The notes below the pieces were generated by a model. That model had not been told where the DNA came from. It saw nothing but the letters and a program-made list of their open reading frames with translations, and did not search any database. Position numbers and translations under genes: made by a program. A stretch of 39,489 bases of DNA from Paucisalibacillus globulus DSM 18846 (GTDB taxonomy: Bacteria; Bacillota; Bacilli; Bacillales; Amphibacillaceae). The DNA is taken from positions 1-39,489 of the forward strand of contig NZ_KI519439.1 of NCBI RefSeq assembly GCF_000482485.1. The letters run 5' to 3'. Of the stretch, positions 1-8,290 are shown in pieces (the stretch's first letter is position 1; every line of letters starts with the position of its first letter).

Positions 1-1336
1 TGCGAGTATCCGCAGTGATATCGAACAAACAAATAATCGCTTGAATCATAAAATGGACCAATTATGGGATATCTACAATACCAAGGTGAAGAAGTATGAG
101 AATATGGATGATGAATACAATGATAAAGCTGCTGCATTGAAGAAAAAATATACAAACTTTTTCGAAGGCTTTTGGGATTTAGCGGAAGGGACCGGGAAGT
201 TTGTAGCGGATTTAGTTGTTGGTTTATTGAAGGGCTTGTTTATTGATATAGGCTGGGGATTAATAAAGCTCGTTTATGATGCGGGGATCATTGCAGTATC
301 CGCTAAAATACCTGATATCATTGAACCTAAATTCCTAAAAGATGCCGCCAATGAACGGATTGATAGCTTTTATACGATGGTTCAACAAATCGTAGAGGAT
401 CCATTCAGTGTAGTAGAAGGTATGGGACAATCCATTTCAGATTCAGTGGAAGAAGATGGTATTGTTTATGTAACGGGTGGAGTTGCCGCTGGATTTGTGC
501 CGATTGTTGGGTGGAGTAAGTATGCTAAAATAGGTAAAGTACTTGATACCGATAAACCAAAAAAGTCAGTGAATAAAACCACTAATAAAGAAGGAAAAAT
601 GGTTGATCCTGTCGAATTATTATTAGTGAATGCGAAAAAGGTTGGTATTGAATTTACAAGCGGTGTTATTAATGGAATGAGGATTTTTAAGGAAATTCTG
701 CAAGGTCGGACTGAGAATGTGGCATTTTCGGGAGTTCCCGGGGGCGGGAATATTTATAGGGTATTGAATGAGTCAGATGATACGATGAGAAGGGCTAACA
801 TTCAGAAAGATATTGATAATGGTGATGTAGCTAATCAGGGTACTCTCAATGAACCTAAGTGGAGTAATGATGGAAAATATGATAGTGTAAGAGGATATCA
901 GGGTAGGGACCTTTCAAAATATCCTAAAGAGTATTTAGTTGATCCTAGACTTATAGTTGAGATGAGCTACAAAGGAAGTAATAAATCAGGAACAAATGCT
1001 AGTGGCTGGGAAAGAAATGCTAAGAAATTCTTCAATACATTACTTAAAAGGAATCCAGAGTATTGGAGTTCTGGAAATGTAGCTTTGATAAAAAGAGGGC
1101 GGGTTCCAATCGTTGACGAGCAATTTATAAAACACTTTCCTCAGTATAGAGAATATTTAAAAGAACCAATGAGGCATCACCATATAGGTGAAGGAGGGCA
1201 AGCAGTGGCTTTGCCGAAAAGTTTACATCCTGGGTATGGAGGTATTCATAACGTAGAAAAGGAATGGGGAATTACTGGAATAGATAATAACATTGCATAT
1301 AGATTAGAAATTTTTATACAAAGTTTAAGAAGGTGA
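1..1336 (+). CDS. C-terminal part of LXG-type polymorphic toxin with HNH 'HHH' nuclease tip (5' truncated by window)
   Basis: The reading frame is open to the window edge (first full codon at 2-4), so the gene starts outside; the TTG at 41 is probably not the real start. The visible part begins with a charged helical stretch, then a hydrophobic segment around 180-300, then a conserved pre-toxin linker containing GFVPIVGWSKYAKIGK. This layout is typical of the middle and C-terminal parts of LXG proteins secreted by the type VII (Yuk/Ess) system. The last ~130 residues form the variable tip. A HHH triplet, then GGQAVALPKSLH, then GGIHN near the C-terminus fit an HNH/Endo VII nuclease toxin of the HHH group. 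The tip is probably a DNase or RNase delivered to competitors. The immunity gene starts 4 nt after the stop. The family assignment rests on motif memory; the LXG domain itself is not visible. Confidence 0.75.
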   Translation, partial: ASIRSDIEQTNNRLNHKMDQLWDIYNTKVKKYENMDDEYNDKAAALKKKYTNFFEGFWDLAEGTGKFVADLVVGLLKGLFIDIGWGLIKLVYDAGIIAVSAKIPDIIEPKFLKDAANERIDSFYTMVQQIVEDPFSVVEGMGQSISDSVEEDGIVYVTGGVAAGFVPIVGWSKYAKIGKVLDTDKPKKSVNKTTNKEGKMVDPVELLLVNAKKVGIEFTSGVINGMRIFKEILQGRTENVAFSGVPGGGNIYRVLNESDDTMRRANIQKDIDNGDVANQGTLNEPKWSNDGKYDSVRGYQGRDLSKYPKEYLVDPRLIVEMSYKGSNKSGTNASGWERNAKKFFNTLLKRNPEYWSSGNVALIKRGRVPIVDEQFIKHFPQYREYLKEPMRHHHIGEGGQAVALPKSLHPGYGGIHNVEKEWGITGIDNNIAYRLEIFIQSLRR

Positions 1337-1340
1337 GAAG

Positions 1341-1892
1341 ATGATAAAACCAGAAGAATTTAATAATAAATGGGATATTAATAAAGATGGCCCGCTAATT
1401 ACTTTTAATGAGCAAGAGTTAATAGGTTTAGATTTTTCAGATGAACTAAAGAAATTTCTGACAGTTGCGGGATTACCTGAAACACCTCCACCATATTTAG
1501 AATTTACTTCATCAGAAGGGTTATTACGACCTGTAACGAGTGTGTTTAATATGCCAGAGTCATTTCAAAGATATTGGTTTTTGGGATCAACAGGCTCTGG
1601 GGATCCAATTTGTTTAATTGAGGAGCAAGAAACTGTTGTATTTCTTCATAATAGTGATAACTATAAAGAAGTATATATTAACTCTTCTTTAAATCAATTT
1701 GCAGAGTGTATATTAGTATATTCAAAAATGATTGATAAGGCAATAGAAGTGAATGGCGAAGATGCCTTTATTGATAATGATATTCCAAATTCTGTAATTA
1801 ATTGGTTGAAAGAAGAATTGGTAAAGATTGATGGTAAATGTTTAGAAGAGGGAAGCTTTTGGGCAGTTGAGGTTGAAAATTTATTTGAATAA
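1341..1892 (+). CDS. SUKH (SMI1/KNR4)-superfamily immunity protein
   Basis: A 183-residue acidic, soluble protein with no signal peptide. It has the SUKH-type pattern: an N-terminal ELKKFLTVAGLP segment followed by PYLEF, a central strand-rich stretch (FLGSTGSGDPICLIEE, VVFLHNSD), then a helical C-terminus starting near NQFAECILVY. SUKH proteins are the most common immunity proteins paired with HNH nuclease toxins in bacteria. The ATG at 1341 follows a GGTGAGAAG site that overlaps the end of the toxin gene, so the two are translationally close and should be co-transcribed. Its inferred role is to bind and neutralise the upstream HHH-tip nuclease in the cytoplasm. It most resembles the SUKH-4-like branch, but the branch is not certain. 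Confidence 0.7.
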   Translation: MIKPEEFNNKWDINKDGPLITFNEQELIGLDFSDELKKFLTVAGLPETPPPYLEFTSSEGLLRPVTSVFNMPESFQRYWFLGSTGSGDPICLIEEQETVVFLHNSDNYKEVYINSSLNQFAECILVYSKMIDKAIEVNGEDAFIDNDIPNSVINWLKEELVKIDGKCLEEGSFWAVEVENLFE

Positions 1893-1956
1893 GCGAAAGC
1901 ATGGTATTTTAAATAGTTTATTTTTGTGGAGAAAGAACATCTACACGTTTACTAAT

Positions 1957-2003
1957 AAAGACACCATGATGGCTTTAGACCATCATGGTGTCTTTTAGTT
2001 TTT
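1957..2003 (+). terminator. Intrinsic terminator after toxin/SUKH pair
   Basis: A perfect 16-bp stem (1957-1972 with 1980-1995) encloses a 7-nt loop and is followed by TAGTTTTTG. It closes the intact toxin-immunity unit, which suggests that the cassettes downstream are not read from the toxin promoter. Confidence 0.85.
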
Positions 2004-2040
2004 GTTAAAAAAAGGGGATGGTTCTTCCATTGACGACACC

Positions 2041-2951
2041 ATGGCTTACATTACTCCACTACAACTAAAAGCGATGATGCGAGTGGACCGAAATGATATT
2101 TAATGGAATTTAAAACAAATGGAAAGTGGCATCTACAATAATGTTCCAAAAGCGATTAGCCGAACCTATAAGTCTCCATCATTCTGGGTTTTGGGGAGGA
2201 TGTAAGTGACGCAGAGAAAACGCAAGTAGTATAAATTGCGGGTATCCGTAGTGATATCGAATTACCGAAGAATCGTCTAAATCAAAAAATGGATCAACTA
2301 TGGAATATTTACAATTCCAAGGTGAAAAAGTATGAGAATATGGATGATGAATACAATGATAAAGCTGCTACATAGAAGAAAAAGTATACAAACTTCTTCG
2401 AGGGAATTTGGGATTTAGCGGAAGGGACCGGGAAGCCATTCAGTGTAGTAGAAGGTATGGGACAATCCATTTCAGATTCAGTGGAAGAAGATGGTATTGT
2501 TTATGTAACGGGTGGAGTTGCCGTTGGATTTGTACCGATTGTTGGGTGGAGTAAGTATGCGAAAATAGGTAAGGTAATTAGTATGGATAAGCCCAAAAGG
2601 TCAGTGAATAAAACCGCTAATAAAGAAGGAAAAATGGTTGGTATTGAATTTACTAATGGTGTAATTGATGGCATGAGGATATTTCGAGATATTTTTCAGG
2701 GACGTAATGTGAATTTTGCGTTTGATGGTGATCCTGGAAGTGGGAGTAATAATAGGTTAATTAATGATTCTGATGATACATGGAGAAGGACTAATAATGA
2801 GAGGGTTGAAGTTAAGGGGAAAATTGAAATTAAAAGACTTATACCTGGGACTCCAGGAAAGGTAACTGATGGAAGTTCAGCAAAACTTGGTAAGAATATG
2901 TTAGAAGAAATGGGGTTACCTCGATCAACTAAAAAAGCTAGCACTTTTTGA
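2041..2951 (+). pseudogene. Decayed duplicate LXG toxin cassette with AHH-like nuclease stub
   Basis: From about 2237 the DNA is a near copy of positions 1-780 (ASIRSDIE and MDQLW..KVKKYENMDDEYNDKAA recur) but is broken. An in-frame TAG sits at 2373-2375 where copy 1 has TTG. About 201 nt matching copy-1 positions 200-400 are missing at 2435/2436, and 39 nt are missing near 2640 at a GGTTG microhomology. Upstream, 2041-2230 encodes further toxin-like fragments interrupted by stops. After the shared linker, the tip reads GTPGKVTDGSSAKLGKN then LEEMGLPRSTK, which resembles the start of AHH-type HNH nuclease toxins; it stops at 2951 before any catalytic AHH/HH motif. The 164-residue frame 2457-2951 is the longest open piece and is unlikely to be an active product. 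Confidence 0.75.
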
Positions 2952-2996
2952 AACCTTTGGTGAGTTAATGGAAAAAATTAAAAGGAGGATATGAAA

Positions 2997-3355
2997 ATGG
3001 TCAAAATTGAAGGTTCTCATGAGAAACTTACTATAGAAGAAATTAAACAATTTGAAATAGATACTGATGTGAAATTTTAAAAAAGTATACTGAATTTTTA
3101 CTTAAATGGAATAGTGGATATCCGAAAGAAAGTATATTTACTATTTCTGATAAAATGGGGAAAAGTGTTTTGAATGTATTTAATGGCATAGGTGAAATGT
3201 ACGATAACTTAGAGAAAGTTATAGACATATATGAATTTAGACTTGCTAAAAGGCTTTATACCAATAGCAGATGATCCAGCTGGTAATGTTATATATTTAG
3301 GTATGGAGGAGCCTTATTTATGGAGTTCTGGATTTACCAGAAGGTCTAAGGAGGT
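2997..3355 (+). pseudogene. Frameshifted SUKH-1 (SMI1/KNR4) immunity gene remnant
   Basis: A good ribosome site (AAAGGAGG, 2981-2988) precedes ATG 2997. The frame reads MVKIEGSHEKLTIEEIKQFE and stops at 3077-3079 just after DVKF. Another frame continues with KKYTEFLLKWNSGYP, then GKSVLNVFNGIGEMYDNLEK. A further shift gives GFIPIADDPAGNVIYLGMEE. These blocks, in this order, are the classic SUKH-1 signature (WN-GYP, NVF-GIG, ADDP-GN). At least two frameshifts and a missing C-terminus make it a pseudogene. It was probably the partner of the truncated nuclease before it. Confidence 0.8.
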
Positions 3356-3361
3356 AAAACA

Positions 3362-3745
3362 TTGAAAAACGATGTTTCTTTGTGGTTGGGATACTTCAGT
3401 AATTTTGAAGAGATTGAAAAATATACTAAAATACGGTATGACGAAGATGGAGATAGTATACCTTCTGTTTTTGAGAGAGAATTTAAATTAGGATATTATG
3501 ATAGAGACTTAATTGAAAAGGATTGGATAACGGATGCTGAAGATGATATAAAAGAGCTTCTAGTGGATTTTTCATATGATGATCAGTTAATAAAGCAGTT
3601 TATAGATGTTAAGTTAAACTCTAAATATAATACCATTATATTAATTTATAACTATAATTATGATAAAGATGGAAGACATATGTCCTCAGTAAATGAAAAT
3701 GAATACAAATTAGATTTTATAGGTACAGCAGAGTATATAGACTAA
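3362..3745 (+). CDS. Imm22-like immunity protein (orphan)
   Basis: A 127-residue, very acidic soluble protein. The N-terminus VSLWLGYFSNFEEIEKY, followed by KYDEDGD-type sequence (here RYDEDGDSIPSVFEREF) and YYDRDLIE, matches what I recall of the immunity protein 22 family, found beside polymorphic toxins. The start is TTG 3362, 7 nt after a perfect AAGGAGG (3348-3354). The frame is intact although the toxin and the SUKH gene before it are broken, so it may be kept as protection against a toxin carried by kin. The toxin partner cannot be identified here. The family call is from pattern memory only. Confidence 0.6.
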   Translation: MKNDVSLWLGYFSNFEEIEKYTKIRYDEDGDSIPSVFEREFKLGYYDRDLIEKDWITDAEDDIKELLVDFSYDDQLIKQFIDVKLNSKYNTIILIYNYNYDKDGRHMSSVNENEYKLDFIGTAEYID

Positions 3746-3768
3746 ATTGATATTTTTACATTGAAGAG

Positions 3769-3814
3769 AAAAGCATTTGATTGTCAAGAAGACAAGAGGT
3801 GCTTTTGTTTTTTT
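3769..3814 (+). terminator. Probable terminator after Imm22-like gene
   Basis: AAAAGCA (3769-3775) pairs with TGCTTTT (3800-3806), with an inner TTGTC/GACAA stem, followed by a GTTTTTTTG run. Confidence 0.6.
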
Positions 3815-3918
3815 GAGAAGTACTAAACTGTCGAAATGATATTTTAAGAGGGGGGGGAGAAAATTCGTTCAAGGGATACCGCAACTGCTTTTTTCATCAA
3901 CAGCACTGGTAATAACAC

Positions 3919-4776
3919 CAAGTATTGTGTATGTAACGGAAAACATTACCGCTGGTTTCGTGCCAGTAGTTGGATGGATTAAGTGCTAGAATTGGAAAAG
4001 TGTTTGATACCGATAAACTTAATAAACAGTAAATAAAACTACAAATAAAAATTGTAGATCCTGTTGAATTATTATTAGTAAATAGAAAAAAGTGATATTG
4101 AATTTAAAAGTGGTGTTATTGATGGAATGAGGATATTCAGAGATAATCTTCAGGGGCGGAATGTGAATTTTGCGTTTGATGGTGGTCCAGGGAGTGTTAA
4201 TAGGATACTGATGAGAAGGGCTAAAGTTGAGACAGTTGAAGGTAAGGGTATAGTTGAAGATAATATTATTAAGGAAATAAAAGAAATTGATTTCGGAAAA
4301 CATAATCTAAAAGGTAAAAATGGGAAAAACAATTACTTCCAAATGCAAAATATGTAACAAATGATGATTATAAATATACTACCGATGAACTTGGGCGTAT
4401 AGTCAATGTTGAGGCTCCTGAACTTATATTAAAAAAGGCTGACAGAAATAAATATGCACAAGCAAATGTAGGAGATAAAGATAGATTACCAGATGATGAT
4501 GGTGGTCATTTAATAGGTGCACAATTTAAGGGTCCTGGAGATATAGACAATCTTGTACCTCAAAATAGTCAGATTAATAGAAGAGGTGGAGTTTGGTATA
4601 ATATGGAGACAGAATGGGCAAATGCATTGAAAGAGGTACCGCCTAAGAAAGTCTCTGTTAGTATTGAACCGATCTATTCTAATAATTCAATGCGACCAGA
4701 TTCCTTTATGGTCGAATATGAAATTGAAGGCCAATTTCCAGTGATTCGCGAGATTGCAAATAAATCAGGAGGCTGA
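3919..4776 (+). pseudogene. Third LXG cassette remnant carrying an Endonuclease_NS-like (NucA-type) toxin tip, frameshifted
   Basis: The 5' part (about 3919-4250) is a degraded third copy of the shared linker (VYVTENITAGFVPVVGW, then MRIFRDNLQGRNVNFAFDGG) with stops and frame changes. The frame open from 4127 ends at 4357. A different frame, readable from about 4324, continues without stops to TGA 4774-4776: NAKYVTNDDYKYTTDELGRI, DRLPDDDGGHLIGAQF, DIDNLVPQNSQINR. The DGGH histidine and the NLVPQN..IN block are the catalytic hallmarks of the DNA/RNA non-specific endonuclease family. A single-base slip in the GGGAAAAA tract near 4322-4329 would join linker to tip. The catalytic tip is intact but has no LXG delivery domain and no start, so it is a silent or orphan cassette. 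The YezG immunity gene follows at once. Confidence 0.75.
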
Positions 4777-4781
4777 TATTG

Positions 4782-5261
4782 ATGAGTTTTGAAACAGAAT
4801 TAAACGAGTTATATAAAGAAATTGCACAACAGGTTAATGATATGATTCCAACTGAATGGGACAATTTCTATTTTAATGGTGAAGTTAAGGAGGGTGAAGG
4901 AGGAGTTTTCTTCTTTTTTACGTCCAGAGATGAAGAACAACATATTTTTTCACATTATATTCCAAAATTATATAGTGTTGATAAGAGGGATTATAATAAA
5001 GAACTACATAAACTATTTCAACTTACTGTTGAACTCCAAAAAGTTTTTACTGATAATGACCAAGAACCTTGGTTTTCAGTGACATTATTACTTAATTCAT
5101 CGGGAAAACTAAATGTACATTTTGATTACACAAATTGGCATGATAGCGAATTTGGTCCGGTATCTAGAATTGAATATTTTGAATATAAATATGTAAGTCA
5201 AAATAAAGAAAAATTTGATTTAGACTTAATTGAGAGAATGGAAAAATTCGAAGAGAAGTAG
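4782..5261 (+). CDS. yezG: YezG (DUF600)-family immunity protein
   Basis: A 159-residue acidic protein. Family traits visible are the N-terminal MSFETELNELYKEIAQQVNDMIP, a central FFFTSRDE, an LLNSSGKLNVHFDYTNWHDSEFGP segment broken only by family-like spacing, and a C-terminal YFEYKYV. B. subtilis YezG is the antidote to the LXG nuclease YeeF. I chose ATG 4782, 9 nt after GGAGG 4768-4772; TTG 4779 is the alternative. The ribosome site lies inside the last codons of the nuclease tip, so the pair was translationally coupled. The gene is intact while the toxin before it is frameshifted, making it a likely orphan immunity gene. Confidence 0.8.
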   Translation: MSFETELNELYKEIAQQVNDMIPTEWDNFYFNGEVKEGEGGVFFFFTSRDEEQHIFSHYIPKLYSVDKRDYNKELHKLFQLTVELQKVFTDNDQEPWFSVTLLLNSSGKLNVHFDYTNWHDSEFGPVSRIEYFEYKYVSQNKEKFDLDLIERMEKFEEK

Positions 5262-5268
5262 ATGGCAG

Positions 5269-5303
5269 AGCACCTGTTTTGCATTAATGCAACAGGTGCT
5301 TTA
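5269..5303 (+). terminator. Hairpin terminator after yezG-like gene
   Basis: A 10-bp stem (5269-5278 with 5291-5300, AGCACCTGTT/AACAGGTGCT), whose loop GCATTAATGC is itself palindromic, is followed by TTATT. It is moderately U-rich. Confidence 0.6.
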
Positions 5304-5317
5304 TTAATGGTATATGA

Positions 5318-5590
5318 CTGGTAAGTTCCTTCAAACCGTGTTTCTAAATGACTTTCCTGATTTTAAATCAACTGGGGTGGAAATTCAAGAAGTCTCAATA
5401 GGAAAATATGATACATATGATATTGATTTTGCTAAGGCTGATGAATTAGCACCAATGGGCAAAATTAGATGAAAATATATGGCACATCATCAGGATTTAA
5501 CAACACTGTAAGAAATTAATAAAGAATTACCCAGACCATTCCGGCATTTGGGTGGTATGTCATTATCTAAGAAGAGTAAACAGGAGTAAA
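5318..5590 (+). pseudogene. Remnant of a WHH/LHH-type HNH nuclease toxin tip
   Basis: Reading through two stops gives FLNDFPDFKSTGVEIQEV, then DIDFAKADELAPMGK, then MAHHQDLTTL and, after another stop, NKELPRPFRHLGGMSLSKK. Order and spacing fit the WHH/LHH nuclease tips seen in LXG and Rhs toxins, where a DFK.A segment precedes a [W/L]HH..D and a final H-GG. The first H of the pair is present but stops at 5469-5471 and near 5509 abolish the product. No ribosome site or start was seen. The call is based on residue pattern only. Confidence 0.5.
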
Positions 5591-5955
5591 TGTATGAATT
5601 TATATTCTTTCGGTAAAGCAACTAAAGAATCAATACTTGAATTGAAAGAGTTATTTAGGATTTTTGATTCAGAAGATTACAAAGTACAACATACGAATAA
5701 ATACGATTCTATGCCGAAAAATATAGATTCTTATGAGTTTACCAAAGGTGCTGGAACGCATGCAGAAGTAATAGCTTTAAATAAAGCGTTAAAAGCTAAT
5801 CCTAACGCTTGTATTGATGATTTTGTTATAAACGTAATACGCACTGGTCAAAACAAAAATAAACCAGCGGTAATGATGTTATTAAGGTGTCCACATTTTT
5901 ATATCTAACGGACGAATTTGAAATAAATACGGAGGTCTCTAAAAATGCCAAATGA
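5552..5955 (+). pseudogene. YwqJ-like deaminase toxin fragment, disrupted in its zinc-ligand motif
   Basis: The frame carries GAGTHAEVIALNKAL (the HAE zinc/catalytic motif), then DDFVINVIRTG and RCPH, the pattern of the YwqJ-type nucleic-acid deaminase toxins, which should continue as CPxC. Instead the frame reads RCPHFYI and stops at 5906-5908. Adding back one G (TGT in place of the TT after CAT, near 5897) gives RCPHC then LYLTDEFEINTEVSKNAK and a stop at 5953-5955, overlapping the next ATG by 11 nt. This looks like a one-base deletion that removed the second zinc cysteine. The LXG and linker part is missing upstream. An accidental AGGAG (5582-5586) precedes ATG 5594. In B. subtilis YwqJ is paired with YwqK, as here. 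Confidence 0.7.
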
Positions 5956-6388
5956 TATATTAACAAAAGATTATTTAGTTAAAAATGGAATGGAATTCAA
6001 GGGGGAATTAGAGTATGGTGGACCATATGATTTAGGAATAGTAGAGTATACTGAGTCTGGAGAAGAAAAGTTATTTACTGGGATTGCTTTCGACTTATAT
6101 GAAAATGGGAATATAGAGAGTTATTTTTATGTTAAAGATGGTGTAAAACAAGGTCAAAATATTTCTTTTTATCCGAATGGAAATATTAAAAGAATAGGAA
6201 AAATGAAAAAGGGTGCTGCAGATGGGAAACAAATTGAATTTTATGAGAATCAGTCCAAAAAATATGAATCGGAGTGTATTGCTGGACGTGAGATGACCTA
6301 TATAAAATATGACGAAATCGGGAATATATTGGAAGAGAAAAAAGAACCAACGGAATCTGATTTACTATACGCTGAAAAATTTAAGTAG
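5945..6388 (+). CDS. ywqK: YwqK-family antitoxin/immunity protein with MORN-like repeats
   Basis: A 147-residue soluble protein built of MORN_2-type repeats: LFTGIAFDLYENGNIES, GVKQGQNISFYPNGNIKR, GAADGKQIEFYENQSKK, then YDEIGNILEE. This is the architecture of YwqK, the antidote of the YwqJ deaminase toxin. The ATG at 5945 follows GGAGG (5931-5935) and would overlap the restored toxin reading frame by 11 nt, which is typical toxin-immunity coupling. The frame is intact although the toxin is broken, so it is probably retained as orphan immunity or is a recent relic. Confidence 0.8.
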   Translation: MPNDILTKDYLVKNGMEFKGELEYGGPYDLGIVEYTESGEEKLFTGIAFDLYENGNIESYFYVKDGVKQGQNISFYPNGNIKRIGKMKKGAADGKQIEFYENQSKKYESECIAGREMTYIKYDEIGNILEEKKEPTESDLLYAEKFK

Positions 6389-7340
6389 AAATTATTAATT
6401 TCTTTTGAATTATATATTTGATTTGATCCGATAAATAGTATGTTCTGTTCTCCAGAGTGGAATATTATTAAGTAGGAGAATCATTAAACTATGCAAAATT
6501 CCATGTGCTATATTTTAATCAGTTTTTCCATATTAAGAAATGGCTTTAATTGGATTGATAAGTATGAGCATTTTATGGAAAGTAACTGATGAGTATCGTA
6601 TTGAATAGTCAATGAATAAAGTAGAGAACTATACAATAATGAAAGATACTTTCGGTAAAATGGAAGTAATGAGCAATTGGGAGGGCTTATACTCGTATTC
6701 TATGTCAAGTGAAAGAGGTCCCTGATATCATTTATAGAAGAAATAATTTATAAGATAAGCATCAAATTAATCATAGCTAATCCAATAATAGCTGTGGTTT
6801 ACTTGATACTTTCTGGTATTTGGAATATATTCTGAGCTGATTTAGTCGATTTAAGAAATGCTTAGAAATTTGTTTTGTTATAAATATGTATTTGATAATA
6901 GTGATTCGTCATGAAACGTGATTTAAAGATTAACTTAAGGTATTTTAGATGATATATTAAACCTACTTGACATTTATAAACGTTCTTTAAGTGATATGGA
7001 GAACTATCTAATCTATTATTTCTTCATACATCGAATAAAAATACGGGAAAAGCATTGAAGTATGGAAGGATAGAATGAAAAGTTCTAGGGAACAAGTGGC
7101 GGAGTACGAGACGTAAATCAATGATTTGATAAATTTAGTCCAAGGATATATAATTGAAGGTTGAAAAGCTGAACGCAAAGATTCGGAAAAACCTCAACTC
7201 AGTCTACTAGAAAGCATCTAAAGGACAAAGATTCCCAAAATCCCCTCGAACCTGTCCATTTGAACGCTTTTGTATTAAAATCCACGCACTACATCTAACT
7301 ACTAGGAAGCCCCCGAAATTAATCCTCAAACAATAACTAA
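6389..7340. other. Gene-poor stretch with decayed coding fragments
   Basis: No convincing intact gene. Short open pieces occur with stops between them, for example a MNKVENYTIMKDTFGKMEV piece near 6610-6670 and, at about 6945-7160, a frame-broken helical segment (WKDRMKSSREQVAEYET, then INDLINLVQGYI) that looks like part of a coiled-coil protein. The second could be a relic of a small helical partner of the secretion locus; I could not assign a family. Nothing regulatory was seen before the promoter at 7368. Confidence 0.4.
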
Positions 7341-7364
7341 AAATCAATTATATGTTAAAGTAAT

Positions 7365-7373
7365 TGTTATAAT
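7365..7373 (+). promoter_or_regulatory. Extended -10 promoter for acyl-ACP thioesterase gene
   Basis: TGTTATAAT is a perfect TATAAT (7368-7373) with the extended TGn element just before it. There is no good -35 (CAATTA at 7345-7350). It lies 28 nt before the start codon, giving a short leader. Confidence 0.65.
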
Positions 7374-7401
7374 ATGGAATGTTGCAACTAGGAGAGATAA
7401 G

Positions 7402-8157
7402 ATGGAACGTATGACGAGATATAAGAAAAACTATCATATTGACTTGAATAGTGTTGATTTTAAAAAGGAACTAAAACTTAGCTCACTATTCGGTTACTTC
7501 CAAGATATAGCGAATCAAGCTGCAGAAAACCTTGGGGTAGGAATTAATCAATTAGTTGAAAAGTATGGAGTAGCCTTTGTGCTTATGAGAATTCGTATTG
7601 ATTTGATTCGTAATCCAAAATTGGATGAAGAAATTATTATCGAAACATGGCCTTTAAAACCCGGAAAGCTTGAATTTGAACGTGATTTTATCGTGTATGA
7701 TACAAAGGGAGAAATAATATCAAGAGCTGTTTCTGTTTGGGTAATTATGGACTTGAAAAAACGTAGATTAAAGCGTAGTGAGGCAATTAATTTAGAATAT
7801 CCAGATTTAATTACAGAAAAAGCTATCGATGTAGAATTAGGAAAAATAAAAGCAACAGAAAATCTGGAAACCGCCTACCATAAAACAATTGGTTATAGCG
7901 ATATTGATTTTAATGGTCATCTAAATAACTCTCGGTATGTAGATTTCATTATGGATTGTTTTCCATTAAAGGAACATGAAAACTATCATACTAGCTCTAT
8001 TGAAGTCAATTACATAAATGAAGCATTACCAGGAGATACATTAATAATAATGAAGGATATTTCGAGACTTCACGAAAACCTAGTCGTAGTCGAAGGGATA
8101 AGAGAATCTGATAATAAGGTTGTCTTTCGTTCCCAAGTAGTTATTAAAGAAAATTAA
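7402..8157 (+). CDS. Acyl-ACP thioesterase
   Basis: A 251-residue double hot-dog protein of the FatA/FatB-like bacterial acyl-ACP thioesterase family. The first hot-dog is around residues 1-125 (KNYHIDLNSVDFKKELKLSS, ETWPLKPGKLEFERDFIVYD) and the second around 150-250. The family motif GYSDIDFNGHLNNSRYVDF supplies the conserved Asn and His of the active-site region. It hydrolyses acyl-ACP in the cytoplasm to release free fatty acids and tune chain length. ATG 7402 follows AGGAGAG (7390-7396). It stands alone with its own promoter and terminator, and is unrelated to the toxin debris before it or the sugar genes after it. Confidence 0.88.
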   Translation: MERMTRYKKNYHIDLNSVDFKKELKLSSLFGYFQDIANQAAENLGVGINQLVEKYGVAFVLMRIRIDLIRNPKLDEEIIIETWPLKPGKLEFERDFIVYDTKGEIISRAVSVWVIMDLKKRRLKRSEAINLEYPDLITEKAIDVELGKIKATENLETAYHKTIGYSDIDFNGHLNNSRYVDFIMDCFPLKEHENYHTSSIEVNYINEALPGDTLIIMKDISRLHENLVVVEGIRESDNKVVFRSQVVIKEN

Positions 8158-8182
8158 TGAAAAATTAATGAAAAATTAATGA
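8150..8182 (+). repeat. Three tandem 11-bp repeats over the stop codon
   Basis: The unit AAAATTAATGA occurs three times in a row. The first copy contains the stop codon of the thioesterase gene, so unit loss or gain would not alter the protein. Confidence 0.7.
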
Positions 8183-8226
8183 AGAAATTGGAATAGTAAA
8201 TTCGCTACTTTTCCAATTTCTTTTTA
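8183..8226 (+). terminator. Intrinsic terminator after thioesterase gene
   Basis: An 11-bp stem AGAAATTGGAA (8183-8193) pairs with TTCCAATTTCT (8211-8221) and is followed by TTTTATCTT. Confidence 0.8.
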
Positions 8227-8290
8227 TCTTAGTATACAAAATTTAGTTAAATAAGATAGAATAACTTTGAAATCAACGAGGAGGCTTATG

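Noticed and set aside
2696-4332. Several short minus-strand frames in the toxin graveyard (2696-2944, 3043-3228, 4019-4303)
   Set aside because: Antisense to recognisable toxin or immunity relics, with no starts or motifs of their own.
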